Shown: positions 5,507 through 6,258 of the stretch, piece after piece | Position numbering within the stretch: position 1 is the first letter of the stretch | How the letters are laid out: the number at the start of each line of letters is the position of its first letter | Assembly (NCBI GenBank): GCA_030605245.1 | Contig: JAUWIS010000052.1 | Coordinates: 1 to 6,258, forward strand | DNA from: Methanobacteriota archaeon | GTDB lineage: Archaea; Thermoplasmatota; JASEFT01; JAUWIS01 | Length of the DNA: 6,258 nucleotides | Direction: 5' to 3' | Position numbers and translations under genes: made by a program | Notes under the pieces: generated by a model | The model's database searches: none | Seen by the model: only the letters and a program-made list of their open reading frames with translations | Told to the model about the DNA's origin: nothing

Positions 5507-6258
5507 ATGGCAAAAAATATGGATGCTGTGAGTGTAAAGGTAAAAGAGCTGATGACAAAAAGGGTAACGACAATCTCACCTGAAAAAACTGTTTCTGAGC
5601 TTCTTGGAATGATGAGGAAAAATGATATTCATGAACTGCCTGTTGTAGAAAAAAACAAACTTGTTGGTCTTGTGAGTTATAATAATCTGATCAGAAGGAG
5701 GAAACTCGCATTAACATCACAGGTCCAGAATGTTATGGTTTCATCTCCAACAATCTCTCAGGACGATTCCCTTGTTAGGGTGTCTGATGTTTTGCTTACA
5801 AACGGTTTCAGGGCTGTGCCTGTGACCGAGGGAAAGAGAATAGTAGGTATTGTATCCAGGACTGATGCAGTCAAGGCAACAAAGAGGATTAAAAACATAG
5901 CAGGAATATCAGTAGTAAGGATAATGACAGCAAAGCCTGCATGTGTATCAGAAAACGAGGGGATTATAAAGGCAAAAGATATAATGAGAGACATGGGAAT
6001 TAGAACACTGCCTGTGATAGACAAAAAAGGAAAAATCGCGGGTACGCTGGGGTTAAAAGACATTGCCAGATTTTTTGAGGCAAATAGATACAAGTCATCC
6101 AGGGGAGCGGTTTCAGGTGAAAATATACCTGTAAACATTGAGGTGAAAAGCCTTATGAACACACCACCGGTTACTGTAGACTCAAAAGCAAATGTTTCTG
6201 ATGTTGTTGACCTGATGACAAAAAGGGTAACGACAATCTCACCTGAAAAAACTGTTTC
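5507..6258 (+). CDS. Multi-CBS-domain protein, 3' partial
   Basis: The frame from ATG 5507 is open to the window edge (250 codons plus two bases). It contains CBS motifs at about residues 11-66, 71-125, 127-188 and a fourth beginning near 200. Each begins with a V-x-x-[LIV]-M type segment (VKELM, VQNVM, VVRIM, VKSLM), followed by a thr/ser-rich strand (VTTIS, PTIS, ACVS, PVTV). The complete ones also show [LV]PV[VTI] and G-[LIT]-[VL] strands. CBS pairs form Bateman modules that bind adenosine nucleotides or S-adenosylmethionine and usually regulate an attached or partner protein. No catalytic domain is visible in the part seen, so the target is unknown. It is transcribed divergently from the AK6-like kinase. 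The fourth motif breaks off after its first helix (SDVVDLM) and continues with an exact copy of residues 15-29 of the first motif, which may be an assembly fault. A long antisense frame here is a shadow. Confidence 0.85.
   Translation, partial: MAKNMDAVSVKVKELMTKRVTTISPEKTVSELLGMMRKNDIHELPVVEKNKLVGLVSYNNLIRRRKLALTSQVQNVMVSSPTISQDDSLVRVSDVLLTNGFRAVPVTEGKRIVGIVSRTDAVKATKRIKNIAGISVVRIMTAKPACVSENEGIIKAKDIMRDMGIRTLPVIDKKGKIAGTLGLKDIARFFEANRYKSSRGAVSGENIPVNIEVKSLMNTPPVTVDSKANVSDVVDLMTKRVTTISPEKTV
5549..5595 (+). repeat. 47-bp direct repeat, internal copy
   Basis: This segment encodes the start of the first CBS motif (LMTKRVTTISPEKTV, residues 15-29). It is identical base for base to 6212-6258. The base before it differs between the copies (G here, C there), so the match begins exactly here; its right limit cannot be seen because the other copy ends at the window edge. 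Confidence 0.97.
6212..6258 (+). repeat. 47-bp direct repeat, copy at the window end
   Basis: This is an exact copy of 5549-5595, 663 bp downstream, so 221 codons apart and in the same frame. It replaces the expected remainder of the fourth CBS motif and runs to the last base of the window. Divergence between the CBS motifs elsewhere in the gene is high, so a perfect match is not ordinary domain homology. A contig-end loop in assembly, or a very recent in-frame duplication, would both produce it. Confidence 0.97.

Noticed and set aside
5758..6162. 134-codon open frame on the minus strand inside the CBS gene
   Set aside because: It lies entirely opposite a clear CBS-domain reading frame and resembles no protein family. 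Its hydrophobic composition is what an antisense frame of such a gene tends to give.
1..6258. CRISPR array, tRNA or rRNA gene, insertion sequence, phage or toxin-antitoxin genes
   Set aside because: I saw no regularly spaced repeats with spacers, no cloverleaf-like or rRNA-like sequence and no transposase, integrase or toxin motif on either strand.

Overview
The window looks like a piece of an archaeal, probably anaerobic, chromosome; it is likely a metagenomic contig, because a gene is cut at each end. The archaeal reading rests on several points. There is an AK6/Fap7-type adenylate kinase next to a CDP-alcohol phosphatidyltransferase of the archaetidylinositol-phosphate-synthase kind. Shine-Dalgarno sites are of the GGAGG(T)GA type. 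TATA-like boxes sit about 26-27 nt upstream of the starts of genes that lack a Shine-Dalgarno, which fits leaderless transcripts. AGA/AGG and ATA codons are common and T-rich terminators are present. I cannot name the lineage; an uncultured euryarchaeal-type or related archaeon is the best guess.

Layout. Positions 1-167 hold the C-terminal end of a Cys-rich protein with a Lys/Glu tail (+). Positions 164-297 hold two overlapping nano-ORFs in an A/G-rich leader, which may be one 44-residue protein split at an A-run. Positions 288-1865 encode an FMN-binding glutamate-synthase-like protein (+). A T-rich convergent intergenic region follows. From 1943 to 5334 everything is on the minus strand and is read right to left: AK6/Fap7-like kinase (4810-5334), CDP-alcohol phosphatidyltransferase (4164-4787), then the two Nfn/Sud-type subunits, NfnA/SudB (3304-4128) and NfnB/SudA (1943-3307), which overlap by 4 nt. 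Positions 5335-5506 form a divergent intergenic region with two opposed promoters, short quasi-tandem repeats and an inverted repeat. Positions 5507-6258 encode the start of a protein with at least four CBS motifs (+), cut by the window end.

How the genes work together. The best-supported system is the two-subunit flavin/iron-sulfur oxidoreductase NfnAB (also called SudBA or GltA-type). Known members couple NADH, NADPH and ferredoxin by flavin-based electron bifurcation or confurcation. Both subunits keep their diagnostic iron-sulfur ligands, including the Asp-containing cluster motif of the small subunit. The large subunit is also a homologue of the glutamate synthase small subunit GltD, and a GltB-like FMN protein lies convergently beside it. 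A functional link is possible but not shown; no glutaminase or GXGXG domain lies in the window. The AK6-like kinase and the lipid synthase form a housekeeping pair (ribosome maturation or nucleotide balance; membrane lipid headgroups).

The most unusual signal is a perfect 47-bp direct repeat inside the CBS gene. The last 47 bases of the window copy an internal segment 663 bp upstream, in frame, and cut the fourth CBS motif short. An assembly-end artefact is the leading explanation; an in-frame tandem duplication is the biological alternative. I found no convincing new defence, mobile or RNA system.
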